Source of the DNA: Bdellovibrionales bacterium
GTDB lineage: Bacteria > Pseudomonadota > Alphaproteobacteria > UBA9219
Direction of reading: 5' to 3'
DNA: 64,000 nt
Assembly: GCA_041662785.1 (NCBI GenBank)
Contig: JBAZRW010000002.1
Location: forward strand, 1-64,000
Part shown: positions 19,305 to 28,336 of the stretch, one piece after another
Position numbering within the stretch: position 1 is the stretch's first letter
Layout of the letters: every line of letters starts with the position of its first letter
Translations under genes and position numbers: made by a program
The notes under the pieces: generated by a model
Database searches by the model: none
What the model was told of the DNA's origin: nothing
The model's input: the letters and a program-made list of their open reading frames with translations, nothing else

Positions 19305-19683
19305 CCGCGCCCGTGAGAAGGTTGAGGCTTTGGTTGGTTCGCAGCGTTACCTCGCGCGGCTCTTTCTCGCCCAGCAAAAGGATGGACAGGCGCACGCTAT
19401 CCGGCTCGACGCTTTGGATATGAAGGTTGGGTCGATCCGTCTGAGGCGTCCATTTTTCGCCCTGAAGCCACACCGTCCATTGATCCGCACTGACATACAT
19501 AATGCTACCGCAATGAAGAACGTGCTTGGCTTGCGCCAGCAAAGCGGGCTCCTCGCGGCGTAACGCGGTTTCAATTTGCCAGACTTCTTGGGGCGTATAA
19601 AACAGCGAGGGCGGCGCCTCTTGCGCCCTCAGTGGTGAGGCGAAGAGGGCAAGTGCGGCGAGGAAAAGGCCTTTTCTTATCAT
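19285..19683 (-). CDS. MshK-like small exported pilus protein
   Basis: 132 residues from the ATG at 19683, which overlaps the stop of the MshJ-like gene (ATGA). Signal peptide MIRKGLFLAALALFASPLRA, then a short periplasmic protein ending QSLNLLTGAVMEGIY. Position (last gene of the msh-type string) and size match MshK, whose sequence is poorly conserved. The assignment therefore rests mostly on order. Confidence 0.55.
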   Translation of the reverse strand: MIRKGLFLAALALFASPLRAQEAPPSLFYTPQEVWQIETALRREEPALLAQAKHVLHCGSIMYVSADQWTVWLQGEKWTPQTDRPNLHIQSVEPDSVRLSILLLGEKEPREVTLRTNQSLNLLTGAVMEGIY

Positions 19684-20282
19684 GGCGCAGCTCCCTCGGC
19701 GGGTGCATTGGTTAGCCACAGAAAGCGTGCTGTCATGTGAAGGTTGAGCGCGGACAAAGGCGCGGCGTCATTATGGACGATGGGCTTGATCGTCAGTTGT
19801 TGCAGGGCCAGACGACCCTCTAGCGCATTCAGGTGGGACAGGAAGCCTATAATATCGGCATCATTAGGCGCGTCAGCCTCTAGCGTCAGCGCACTTTGCG
19901 CTATGCCGTCGATCCCCGTGAACGGCCCTGTTCCCGTCCATGGCTGCGTGGCAGAGAGAAGATAGGTCGTGTTAAACAGTCGCGCCGAGGCCGCCACGCT
20001 TTCCAGCCGCTGGGTCATCAACGGGCGGTCACTGGGCGCAAGAAGGGCGCTGATGTCGTTGGGGGAGAGTGTTCCGTCGATGGTTTTTGCCGTCTGCAGG
20101 TCTGCTTCAAATTGCACCTTTTGCTGGGCAAGGGCGAAGAACCGCGCCGCAAGGTCGTCTTGCGTTTTGGCTTGGCGTAGTCGCAAGACTTGCGCCGCCA
20201 TCGGCTCCACCAGCGTCAAGGTAAGCGCCAGCGCAAGCCCCAAGACCCACGCGCGGTGATAGAGCCATTGGCGGCGGGTCAT
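19680..20282 (-). CDS. MshJ/PilO-like pilus assembly protein
   Basis: 200 residues with one N-terminal membrane segment (AWVLGLALALTLTLVEPMAA) followed by a helical and then alpha/beta periplasmic region, the usual PilO/MshJ layout of inner-membrane alignment proteins. The start overlaps the MshI-like stop codon (ATGA at 20282-20279), indicating translational coupling. Sequence similarity alone is weak; synteny supports the call. Confidence 0.65.
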   Translation of the reverse strand: MTRRQWLYHRAWVLGLALALTLTLVEPMAAQVLRLRQAKTQDDLAARFFALAQQKVQFEADLQTAKTIDGTLSPNDISALLAPSDRPLMTQRLESVAASARLFNTTYLLSATQPWTGTGPFTGIDGIAQSALTLEADAPNDADIIGFLSHLNALEGRLALQQLTIKPIVHNDAAPLSALNLHMTARFLWLTNAPAEGAAP

Positions 20283-21751
20283 GGCTCTTTCCTTTCAATG
20301 GTGAAAGAGGCCGTGTCCTTGGGTGCGGCGCTCTTTTGTTGAGTGGCGCTAGAGAGGGCCGCGCCCGCGCCACCTTCTTGTGGCCCCTTCACGAGCGTGA
20401 CGGCATAGGCTGGTAGGCCTTCTTGTAAAATACGCAAAAGCGCGTCGGCTTGAACCCTGTTTTGATCGGACTCATTGTCTGTTGGCGCAGCGAATTTGAC
20501 ATCAAGCGTCAGGACGCCCTCTTTCCAGTCAAGCGTGGTCGCCCTTGCATGATCTTGCATAAGCGGCGCAAGGTCGGTCCAAAGCGCGACGATTTCGGGC
20601 GGGGTGTTATGGAACAAACGCTGGCGCTCTACGGCTCGTCTTAAGGTCGCCAGCGACCCCGCGTTATCGCCCGTTGTCGCTTTGGCTTGAGAGCTGGCCA
20701 AGCTTGTCTCCAGTCTTTGAACGGCTTCGCGCGAGGCGTAGGTGGCTCTCAGGTCTTTGGTCAGCAAGGCCGTGTCTACCGTCATCATCGCAAGGAGAAG
20801 GGCCAGCATCAACGCCATAGCGATCAAGCCCGCGAGACGGATACGCGATGCGTTGTAAAGCCTCCGCGTTTCCGGCTTCATCAGGAGGGCAGTAGGGCGG
20901 CGGCGCTGCGCTAGGGCGACAAGGTGCAGCAGATCGCTATGCGGCTCATCCTCTGACGGGGCAAAGGGAAGGCCAAGCGTGAGCGCTGCTTGATGCGGCG
21001 TGAAAAGAGCGCGGGAGGACACATCCATCGGCGTAACGGCCAGCGCTTCGTGCGTGGCAGCGGCCATCACGGCAACAAGCGTCAGCGGTTCATCGGATGT
21101 CAGGCCAAAACGCGCCAGATAGTCGCGCAGGGTCTTAATTTCGACCGCGATGGTGGAGGCGATGAGGCCTGCGCTGGACGATGCGGGCGGTGAGCGCGTG
21201 AGGCGTGTGAAAACCATCTGGCCATCGCGCATGGCGATAAAGCGGGTGTGCCCCGTTTTCTGTTGCGTTAGGAAAAAGCACCAGCCCGTTGCCGCCGCAG
21301 GTGTAAGACGAGCGGCAAGGCCCGCGCTTTCCATCGGCAGCAGGCTAACAAAACCGGACAGGGCAGAACGCGCCGCCAGCCTCTCCAGCCAGACGGAAAG
21401 CGCGGCGTTTTCTTGGATGGCCATCAGCGTTGCGGTTTTATTTTTGTGCTGAAGAAATCCTTTATGTTCATGGCCTTCATAAGCGTCGTTCAGGCGGCGC
21501 TTTAGGATTTTAAGGCGATCCCAAGGTGCAAGAGGTGGCAGGGTTTCCGTTTTGTAAAGCTGCGCCTCACCATCATAAAGGATGAGGACGGGCACACGCG
21601 GCGCGGCGGCCAATTCATCCATAATCGCGCCTGTTTCGTCTTTGTCGCTCGTGGCTGCAAAAACGGGATGGGCCTTTTTCAGTCGCGCGGGCGGCAGCAA
21701 GAACGCGCCCCTGTCGCCGACCAAAAGAAGAAACGAGCGTTTGGGGTTCAT
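20279..21751 (-). CDS. MshI-like protein, PilM plus PilN-type parts in one chain
   Basis: About 490 residues from the ATG at 21751, four bases after the MshG stop; the longer open frame would run into MshG. Residues 1-310 look like a PilM/MshI actin-like cytoplasmic domain (TGHTRFIAMRDGQMVFTRLT). A membrane segment follows at about 320-345 (LAGLIAMALMLALLLAMM), then a periplasmic coiled coil and a small alpha/beta domain as in PilN. MshI is usually shorter, so a PilM-PilN-type fusion is inferred. It sits between the platform and MshJ-like genes. Confidence 0.65.
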   Translation of the reverse strand: MNPKRSFLLLVGDRGAFLLPPARLKKAHPVFAATSDKDETGAIMDELAAAPRVPVLILYDGEAQLYKTETLPPLAPWDRLKILKRRLNDAYEGHEHKGFLQHKNKTATLMAIQENAALSVWLERLAARSALSGFVSLLPMESAGLAARLTPAAATGWCFFLTQQKTGHTRFIAMRDGQMVFTRLTRSPPASSSAGLIASTIAVEIKTLRDYLARFGLTSDEPLTLVAVMAAATHEALAVTPMDVSSRALFTPHQAALTLGLPFAPSEDEPHSDLLHLVALAQRRRPTALLMKPETRRLYNASRIRLAGLIAMALMLALLLAMMTVDTALLTKDLRATYASREAVQRLETSLASSQAKATTGDNAGSLATLRRAVERQRLFHNTPPEIVALWTDLAPLMQDHARATTLDWKEGVLTLDVKFAAPTDNESDQNRVQADALLRILQEGLPAYAVTLVKGPQEGGAGAALSSATQQKSAAPKDTASFTIERKEP

Positions 21752-21755
21752 GGCC

Positions 21756-22973
21756 TTACATTCCCTGCGCAAGTGGCGTGAGCGAGCCATAGACAGGCCC
21801 CAGAACAGCCAGAACAATCCATGCCAACAACCCACCGACCGACAGGGTAAGCGCAGGCTCTAACGCGCCAAGGAAGGCGTCGATGGATTCTTTGGCCTGC
21901 GTCTCAAAGCCCGCTGCGATGTCATCTAGCACGGCTTCTAGCGTGCCACTTTTCTCGGCGACGATCAATCTCTGCGTGATAAGCGGATCAAACAGCGTGG
22001 CCGTCGCTTGGGACAAGGGCTTGCCTGTTAAAAGGCTGTTTTTAGCCTCTACCACTTGTGCCTCTAGCGCGGCGTTGACACAGGTTGGTGCTGCCGTCTC
22101 TAAGGCTTCGGGCAGGGTTAACCCCGCCTTGATCAAAAGAGCAAAGCTTGCCGTCAGGCGCGACAGCGCGATTTTTTGAAGAAGAACGCCAACCACGGGC
22201 AGGGAAAGAAGGATGCGATCCGTCGTGATTTTTACGGCGTGATGGCGGCGGCGTAGGTGGACGAGGGGAACAGCCAGTGTCAGTGCCGCAAGAGGCAACG
22301 CCCACCACAAGGTTGCGAACAAATCGGCGCTGCTGATCAAAAAGAGGGTCATGGGCGGCAAGGTCGTGCCCAAGCTTGTCAAAAAAGCGATGAGTTGAGG
22401 CACGACGAACGTCATCATAAAGCCCGTTACGCTCAGCGCGACGACCATCAGAAACAAGGGATAGCGGATGGCGCGGCGCAGTTGTTTTCTCAGCGCCTGT
22501 TGTTCTTGAAAATGGCGGGCAAGGCGCGAGAAGGTTTCCGCAAGGTCGCCGTTTTTCTCACCCGCGCGAAGGATGGACAGGGCCACCGCGTCGAATAGAA
22601 AGGGGACGCTTTCAAAGCTTTGCGTGATGGAGGCTCCCGCTAAGAGTTTCTTTTCAATCTCGTCCAAAGGGTGGCGCAGGGCCGTATCACGCATGGCTTG
22701 AAGAACATGGTGAAGCGCCTGCGCAAAAGGCAGGCCCGCTTTCAAAAGATCGCGCAACTGCCCGCAGAGGAGAAGGCGTTCTTCACCTCGCAATGTGGGT
22801 TTGAACGGGTTGACCCAAAGGGAAGGCGGCCCCTCGCGCCGTTCGCGGGCGTCGATCAGCTCCATATCCTGCTGGCGCAAAAGGCTGGCCAGATCGTTCT
22901 CATTCGCCGCTGTCATCAGGCCTTTTTGCAAGCGTCCTGCCGCATTCACCGCGCGATAGGCAAAGGCGGTCAT
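21756..22973 (-). CDS. MshG/PilC/GspF inner-membrane platform protein
   Basis: 405 residues, standard length. Contains two GspF cytoplasmic domains (FCQ-type core: LLLCGQLRDLLKAGLPFAQA, and LTASFALLIKAGLTLPEALE) and three membrane segments (near 170, 220 and 380). It couples the assembly ATPase to pilin insertion. The start overlaps the MshE stop by four bases (ATGA). Confidence 0.9.
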   Translation of the reverse strand: MTAFAYRAVNAAGRLQKGLMTAANENDLASLLRQQDMELIDARERREGPPSLWVNPFKPTLRGEERLLLCGQLRDLLKAGLPFAQALHHVLQAMRDTALRHPLDEIEKKLLAGASITQSFESVPFLFDAVALSILRAGEKNGDLAETFSRLARHFQEQQALRKQLRRAIRYPLFLMVVALSVTGFMMTFVVPQLIAFLTSLGTTLPPMTLFLISSADLFATLWWALPLAALTLAVPLVHLRRRHHAVKITTDRILLSLPVVGVLLQKIALSRLTASFALLIKAGLTLPEALETAAPTCVNAALEAQVVEAKNSLLTGKPLSQATATLFDPLITQRLIVAEKSGTLEAVLDDIAAGFETQAKESIDAFLGALEPALTLSVGGLLAWIVLAVLGPVYGSLTPLAQGM

Positions 22974-24709
22974 GGCCGTCCCCGTGTCAGATCAACGGCG
23001 CGGCGCAGATCGTCCAAGGCAATGTCTCCCGTCATAACGCGCCTTAGGCCATCTTGTTGCATCGTGACGAAACTCTCGCGGCGGGCGGCATCCAGCAGCG
23101 CGGCGCGGGGCGCTTTGGCCGCGATTAGGTCATCCAGCGCGGGCGTGATGGGAAGCGCTTCGGCAATCACGCTGCGTCCCATGCGTCCCGTGTGACCACA
23201 CGCCTCGCATCCCTCGGCTTCGGTCAGCTGTGGCGCGTCAAGGCAAAACGCGCTGAAAAGGCCTTGCTCTTCGGGGGTGGCCTCGCGCTCATGCCGGCAA
23301 TGGGGGCAGAGCGTGCGGACAAGGCGCTGCGCGATTAAGCCCGAAAGATTGCCGGAAAGGACTCGCGGGTTAAGGCCCAGATCGATAAGGCGCGGCAAAG
23401 TCCCCAGCGCATCATTGCTGTGCAGTGTCGTATAGACTTGGTGACCCGTCATCGCGGCGCGAAGCGCCATCTGCGCGGTTTCGGGATCGCGGATTTCGCC
23501 GATCAGGATAATATCGGGATCCATACGTAAGATGCCGCGCACGCCTGCCGCAAAATCGAGATTCTGGCCATCGGTAAGGGAGGTCTGGCGGATTAGCTCC
23601 AGCTGATATTCAACTGGCTCCTCCAACGTCGCAATATGCACGTCGGGCGTGCTTATTTTCTTCAGCATAGAATAAAGCGTGGTTGTCTTGCCGCTGCCCG
23701 TTGGCCCCGTCACCAGCGTGATGCCTTGCGGTTTGTCCGTCATAGCTTGAAGGCGTACTAGCGTCGCCGCGCTATAGCCCAAGGATTCCAGCGGCAGCAG
23801 GGATTTTTTATGATCCAAAAGGCGCACGACGATGGTTTCACCCCACACCGTCGGCATGATCGCCACGCGGCAATCGACCACGCTATCGCCCTGTTGTTTT
23901 TGAAAGCGGCCATCTTGGATGCTGCGTGTGTCGGCGATGTTCATGCCAGCCATAATCTTCAGGCGGTGGGACAGCGCAGGCCAGTGAGTCAGATGAATGG
24001 CGCGGATTTGGCGAAGGCGGCCATCGATACGATAGCGCACGCGGACAAAAGATTCTTCGGGTTCAAAATGAATATCGGATGCGCCTTGCCGGATGGCTTC
24101 GGCCAAAAGGTGATCGACAAGGCGGATAACGGGATGCTCCGCCTCTGCCTTGGCGGGGGACGCTGTGGACTCAATCTCATGCAAAAGATCATAAAGGCTG
24201 TCCGCCCGCGCTGTAAGACTGTCCAGAAAGGCGTCAAGCGAGGCTTGCGATGAGACGCAAAGAGAGAGCGTCGTGGCTAGAGGAAAGGCGCGATGAACCT
24301 CATCAATCGCGACCAGATCGAACGGGTCAGCCAGCGCGACGGTCAGGGTTTTTCCCGTCAGCGATAGGGGAAGCGCCTTTGCTCTCCTGACCTGATGCGG
24401 CGAAAAGTTTTCCAGCAACGCAAGGTCGGGCGCGATGGCGTCCAAAGGCAGGAACGAAACGCCCGCATGCCGCGCCAGCGCCTTGGCAAGGCTTTCCTGA
24501 TCCAAAAAACCAAGCCCAATAAGCGTTGCACCCAGCATAAGGCGTGTTTTGGCTTGCTCATGAAGGGCGATGTGAAGCTGATCGGGCGTTATGATTTTCT
24601 CGCGCACCAGACGCTCGCCAAACTTAAGAGGCGCGCGCAAGGGCGGGAGAACCTCGACCTCTGTCAGGCTGTCATCATCAAAAGCGAAGGCTTGGGCGGT
24701 TGCTTTCAT
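22970..24709 (-). CDS. MshE/PilB-type pilus extension ATPase with MshEN domain
   Basis: 579 residues from the ATG at 24709. Residues 29-81 hold two 24-residue MshEN units separated by five residues (KFGERL... and MLGATL...), the fold that binds c-di-GMP in Vibrio MshE. The catalytic domain has Walker A GPTGSGKTT, Asp box and GEIRDPETAQMALRAAMTGH. A tetracysteine Zn site lies near the C-terminus (CPHC and CEAC). It powers pilin polymerisation at the inner membrane. Neighbours: prepilin upstream, platform gene downstream with overlapping codons. Confidence 0.92.
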   Translation of the reverse strand: MKATAQAFAFDDDSLTEVEVLPPLRAPLKFGERLVREKIITPDQLHIALHEQAKTRLMLGATLIGLGFLDQESLAKALARHAGVSFLPLDAIAPDLALLENFSPHQVRRAKALPLSLTGKTLTVALADPFDLVAIDEVHRAFPLATTLSLCVSSQASLDAFLDSLTARADSLYDLLHEIESTASPAKAEAEHPVIRLVDHLLAEAIRQGASDIHFEPEESFVRVRYRIDGRLRQIRAIHLTHWPALSHRLKIMAGMNIADTRSIQDGRFQKQQGDSVVDCRVAIMPTVWGETIVVRLLDHKKSLLPLESLGYSAATLVRLQAMTDKPQGITLVTGPTGSGKTTTLYSMLKKISTPDVHIATLEEPVEYQLELIRQTSLTDGQNLDFAAGVRGILRMDPDIILIGEIRDPETAQMALRAAMTGHQVYTTLHSNDALGTLPRLIDLGLNPRVLSGNLSGLIAQRLVRTLCPHCRHEREATPEEQGLFSAFCLDAPQLTEAEGCEACGHTGRMGRSVIAEALPITPALDDLIAAKAPRAALLDAARRESFVTMQQDGLRRVMTGDIALDDLRRAVDLTRGRP

Positions 24710-24714
24710 GCTTG

Positions 24715-25548
24715 TCACCATGTCGTTTGACAGGCTGGATTGCCAAGGGCGGTGACGAGCGCGTCGCGTCCCGCATAAACCATCACGTCGTCATACGGCG
24801 CGGCGGGGTCGTTTGAAAAGGGAGCCTCGACATACGCCAGATCGCTGTTTGCGTTGCAACGCTCAAAGCCTCCTGTGGCCGAGCATGGTGTAAGCGCGCC
24901 TTTAAAGAGATGATCATTAAGGCCTGCGCTGATGAGAGGATCGGCCTTGAACGCGCCCCAGCCGTTCGCGCCGTGGCTAAGGAAGAGGATCGCCGCTTGC
25001 TGCGTTCCGCCGCCAACGGTTGCGACAGCAATGCGATTAGAGGAGGGCAGATTGGCTTGGCATAGGCCTTTGCGGCTTTCGCCTGTGACACATAAGGGCG
25101 TGGTGTCCCCCGCCATGCAAAGGGCTGTTGGTGGCACGACGCCGAAGTTGATGGTCAACGCCGGATCGACGCGCATGGTAATCCAGCGACCCCAGCCATC
25201 CTTAGCCGTTTGTGTGGGAACGCCTAGCGAGACAAAGGGCACGATACCCTCGGCCACAGAACAAGTTCCGCAAGATGACGTAACGGTATCGCCGCGCACG
25301 CGCCCAAAGCCCGCCCCTGTCGTGGCGGCGGGTGTGGGGCAGGGCAGGCAGCCATTGGCCTGCACAAAAGCGGCAGAGGCCCGCATCAACGCCTGCAAAT
25401 TGCTTTGCGTAGCGCTGACTTGCATGGTTTGCCGAAAGGTGGTCAGGGCGGGAAACACGATCATGATCACAAGACCGATAATCACCAGCACCATGCTCAT
25501 CTCGGCAAGTGTAAAGGCTTTTCTATGAATTCGGTTTAGCGTCGTCAT
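24715..25548 (-). CDS. type IV prepilin-like protein
   Basis: 277 residues from the ATG at 25548. The class III signal is RKAFTLAEMSMVLVIIGLV, with Ala instead of Gly before the cleavage point and the conserved Glu at +5. The pilin helix is followed by a Cys-rich globular domain (CLPCPTP, SSCGTCS, PLCVTG, CNANS). The frame is open to 25749, but that extension translates palindromic repeats. It has the look of a minor pilin or tip protein and is co-transcribed with the pilus genes. Confidence 0.8.
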   Translation of the reverse strand: MTTLNRIHRKAFTLAEMSMVLVIIGLVIMIVFPALTTFRQTMQVSATQSNLQALMRASAAFVQANGCLPCPTPAATTGAGFGRVRGDTVTSSCGTCSVAEGIVPFVSLGVPTQTAKDGWGRWITMRVDPALTINFGVVPPTALCMAGDTTPLCVTGESRKGLCQANLPSSNRIAVATVGGGTQQAAILFLSHGANGWGAFKADPLISAGLNDHLFKGALTPCSATGGFERCNANSDLAYVEAPFSNDPAAPYDDVMVYAGRDALVTALGNPACQTTW

Positions 25549-25691
25549 ACCGGCGAAAGCCGGTATCCAGTTGCGCCGTGTCCACGGCGCGCATGAGTCA
25601 AAAACATGAGAAATTAGTCTATTTTTTATCAACCAACCTTTTATGCCGCGCGGACGCGCGGCGCTGGATTCCGGCTTTCGCCGGAATGACG
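25543..25691. repeat. composite palindromic element inside the pilus operon
   Basis: Outer REP stems ATACCGGC-GAAA-GCCGGTAT (left) and TTCCGGC-TTTC-GCCGGAA (right) bracket two inner GC palindromes (GCGCCGTGTCCACGGCGC and GCCGCGCGGACGCGCGGC) and an AT-rich centre with ATGAGTCAAAAACAT. A related unit lies at 43453-43630. It fills the space between the two prepilin genes, and its left end contains the ATG of the downstream prepilin. Confidence 0.85.
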
Positions 25692-25755
25692 GAGGGGAGG
25701 GTGGGTTTATGATGAGCCCTTGAATTGTTTTGCGAAGAGAGCGTCTCATTCGCTT

Positions 25756-26424
25756 TTAAATCCTTACGCACATCGTATAGGTCGTGTCGTCGCTATAGGT
25801 CGTTATGGGCGCGTTTGCGCTGCTGCCCGTGGCGTTTGTGTAGGGCGTGGCTTGGATTGATCCCGCGTTGCTCGTGCCGTCGTCAAGCCTTGCGTCGATG
25901 GCTTGCGCCGCGCCCGCCGTGACTTTGTCCAAGCACAAAACGGTCGTCGTGAAGACACCACCAAACGCGCCATTTTGGAAACCAAACACGCCACCAAAAG
26001 GATTGGGGGGCTGAATGGCCGTCGTGCCACCCGTTACTTGATTTTTCACAAGCCCCGCCGCGCGAAGGTGCGCCCAAACATGCAGGCTCTCGCTGGCTGT
26101 TCCCGTTGTCGTCGTCGTGTCAAAGGAACTGGCCGTCCCGATCTTGCCATCATTGTTGCCATTCGCGCTTTGCGTCATCGAAGAAAAGCGCGTCGTCGCG
26201 CTGGGATCGTCGCCCGCTAACGCGCCATAGTTTTGGGTATAGGTTTGCAGTTGCCCTTGATAGGCTTGGATGCCGTTGATCGCGTTGGTGATGCGGGCGT
26301 TTTGGATAATCTGCTGTCCCGTCAGCACGCCGCCGATAATCAGACCAATGATGACCAGAACGATGGAAAGCTCGACAAGGGTAAAACCGGATTGCGTCGT
26401 TTTGTTTTTCACTTTTATCTCCAT
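25756..26424 (-). CDS. major type IV prepilin (MshA-like)
   Basis: 222 residues. Short leader MEIKVKNKTTQSG, cleavage G|FTLVELS, and a long hydrophobic helix (IVLVIIGLIIGGVLTGQQII). The globular part is Thr/Ser/Gly/Asn-rich with a C-terminal pair of Cys (VLCLDK and TMCVRI) that could close a pilin D-loop. It abuts the secretin stop codon directly. Best candidate for the major pilin because of its canonical processing site. Confidence 0.85.
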   Translation of the reverse strand: MEIKVKNKTTQSGFTLVELSIVLVIIGLIIGGVLTGQQIIQNARITNAINGIQAYQGQLQTYTQNYGALAGDDPSATTRFSSMTQSANGNNDGKIGTASSFDTTTTTGTASESLHVWAHLRAAGLVKNQVTGGTTAIQPPNPFGGVFGFQNGAFGGVFTTTVLCLDKVTAGAAQAIDARLDDGTSNAGSIQATPYTNATGSSANAPITTYSDDTTYTMCVRI

Positions 26425-28257
26425 CTAGCGCTGGGGAAGGGGAAGAGGGCGAGGATCGTTGTTGTATTTTTTGTACAGGTCAGTATCGGCTTTGTCGGGT
26501 GTGGCGTTGTTCAAAATCGTGGCGCGAAGAAGGATCACAAGCTCGCTGGTTGTGCCTTGGTTATCGCGTGATTTGGCAAGGTTGCCGACGACGGGCAGCG
26601 CGTCAAAAGGCGGCACGCCTTGATCCGAATTTTCCGAGCTGTCTTGCATCAACCCGCCCATCACCGCGACTTCGCCCGATTGCAGTTGAAGGACGGAGTC
26701 CATCTCGCGCACCGCTAACACGGGTATTTTCGATTGAATGGGGTTGGTGACGCCCGCGTTGGCGGCGTTAAGCCCAATGGAAGGATCATTCACGCGATCA
26801 ATCACGCGCGAGATCGTGGGGCGCAAGGTCATCGTCACGCGGTTGCTGTCCGCGTTGATGGCCGGTTGCACCGTCATGACAAGGCCGACGGGAACGGTGC
26901 GCGGTGTGCTGGAAAAAACGGGCGTGCCCGACACAACAACACCGCTGGCGTTTGTCGTGGTCGGAAACTGCGCCGAGGTCAGGAAATAGACTTCGTTGCG
27001 GGCGACCTTTAGGACGGCAGTCTGGTTGTTCATGACCGTGAGGCGCGGTGAGGACAAGACGCGCGTCGTGCCAAAGGTGCGTACCAGACTTAAAATGCCG
27101 TTAAAATCCTTGGTATCCAGCGAGGCCGTAAAAAGACCCGTTGAGGCGGCGGTCATGGCTACGCCCACCCCTGGTGCGCCGAAATTGGCGGCTAGGCCCG
27201 TTGCGCCTTTAAACAATGTTGACCAGTTGACGCCGCTTTGGAACTCATCGGATAGCTCAACCTCGACGATCCGCGCTTCAATCAACACTTGTGACGAGGC
27301 CTTTTGATCTAGGCGCGTGAGAAAAGCTGCGACGGCTTCTTGCTGGCGGCTGTTGCCATACACGGTGACAAGGCCGCCTTGACGATCAATGCTGAAATTG
27401 GATTCCTGTTTGGCATCGCCTGCACGGCTCGTTGTCAAAGGCTTGTTCCTAACGGCGGTGGCGAGAACTTGCGGCAAAGACTTTTCAACCTCGCTCCAGA
27501 AATCAGCGTCCGAACTTGCCGCGATTTTCGACGTTGAGTTGTTATCGCTGCCGCTCTTTCCCCCACCACTGCTGGTTCCGCTGCTTCCGTTCGCGCCCGC
27601 GACATCAACATCAAAGACGTTCGTGGCGATGGTGACTTCGCTGGTCGTTTTGCGCGACAGGCTCAGGTGATCGAGGGCATAGGTGCGTTGATAGGGCTCA
27701 TCCACTTCGATCCGCACGAACGCGCCATCCGCTTTGTACCGTAGGCCCGCCAGATCGCAAATGCGGCGCAAAACAGTGTCAAAGGGCTGCTCATGTGCGG
27801 TAAAAATAATGCTGCCTTCGATGCGCGGGTCAATCTCTAGGTTGACCTCACCCTCGCGGCCCAGCTCAATCAATATATCGCGCAAGGGAACAGAATCCGA
27901 AATCGTCACGCTGACTTTTTTGTCCGGCAAATCGGGGTTATAAAGGCTTTCGGGAGAAATGGCCTCAGGCAAAGCAGGGATAGGGGGCGGCGCATCCAGC
28001 AATAAAGGCGGCAGCTGCAACGCCGATTCCAAATCGGGAATGGGGGGAGGCTCTTCCAAAGGAAGGTTCTTTTTTTCCTTCGGCTCACCGCGATGGCGGA
28101 GCGCCAAATAATCCGCGCGGTCCATATTGCCCGCAGGGTCAATCTTGTCAGGGGGAAAAGTATTGGTGCAGGAGACTAAGAAGAGGCACAGGCTCAAAAC
28201 AGTCAAAGATGTCTTCAAGAAAGCACTCACGCGTAACCGTTCCCGTTTCTTTTTCAC
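26425..28257 (-). CDS. MshL-type outer-membrane secretin
   Basis: 610 residues. Signal peptide with lipobox LFLVSC, then a Pro-rich linker, an N-terminal secretin/STN domain (about 115-190, DSVPLRDILIELGREGEVNL), a Ser/Gly-rich loop (SSGTSSGGGKSGSDNNST) and the secretin barrel domain (LTVMNNQTAVLKV, IPVLAVREMDSVLQLQSGEV, VAVMGGLMQDS). It forms the outer-membrane channel of the pilus. It is the first gene of the - strand pilus operon. Confidence 0.92.
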   Translation of the reverse strand: MKKKRERLRVSAFLKTSLTVLSLCLFLVSCTNTFPPDKIDPAGNMDRADYLALRHRGEPKEKKNLPLEEPPPIPDLESALQLPPLLLDAPPPIPALPEAISPESLYNPDLPDKKVSVTISDSVPLRDILIELGREGEVNLEIDPRIEGSIIFTAHEQPFDTVLRRICDLAGLRYKADGAFVRIEVDEPYQRTYALDHLSLSRKTTSEVTIATNVFDVDVAGANGSSGTSSGGGKSGSDNNSTSKIAASSDADFWSEVEKSLPQVLATAVRNKPLTTSRAGDAKQESNFSIDRQGGLVTVYGNSRQQEAVAAFLTRLDQKASSQVLIEARIVEVELSDEFQSGVNWSTLFKGATGLAANFGAPGVGVAMTAASTGLFTASLDTKDFNGILSLVRTFGTTRVLSSPRLTVMNNQTAVLKVARNEVYFLTSAQFPTTTNASGVVVSGTPVFSSTPRTVPVGLVMTVQPAINADSNRVTMTLRPTISRVIDRVNDPSIGLNAANAGVTNPIQSKIPVLAVREMDSVLQLQSGEVAVMGGLMQDSSENSDQGVPPFDALPVVGNLAKSRDNQGTTSELVILLRATILNNATPDKADTDLYKKYNNDPRPLPLPQR

Positions 28258-28336
28258 AAAAACACTACAAATTATAGCGATGAAAGAAACTGAACGGAAT
28301 AGGGGTGTATGTCAAAGCATTAACGCTCGTAGGGGT

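Noticed and set aside
25549..25749. N-terminal extension of the second prepilin
   Set aside because: Residues such as RRKPESSAARPRG and NWIPAFAGM are translations of REP sequence; the prepilin leader from 25548 is enough.
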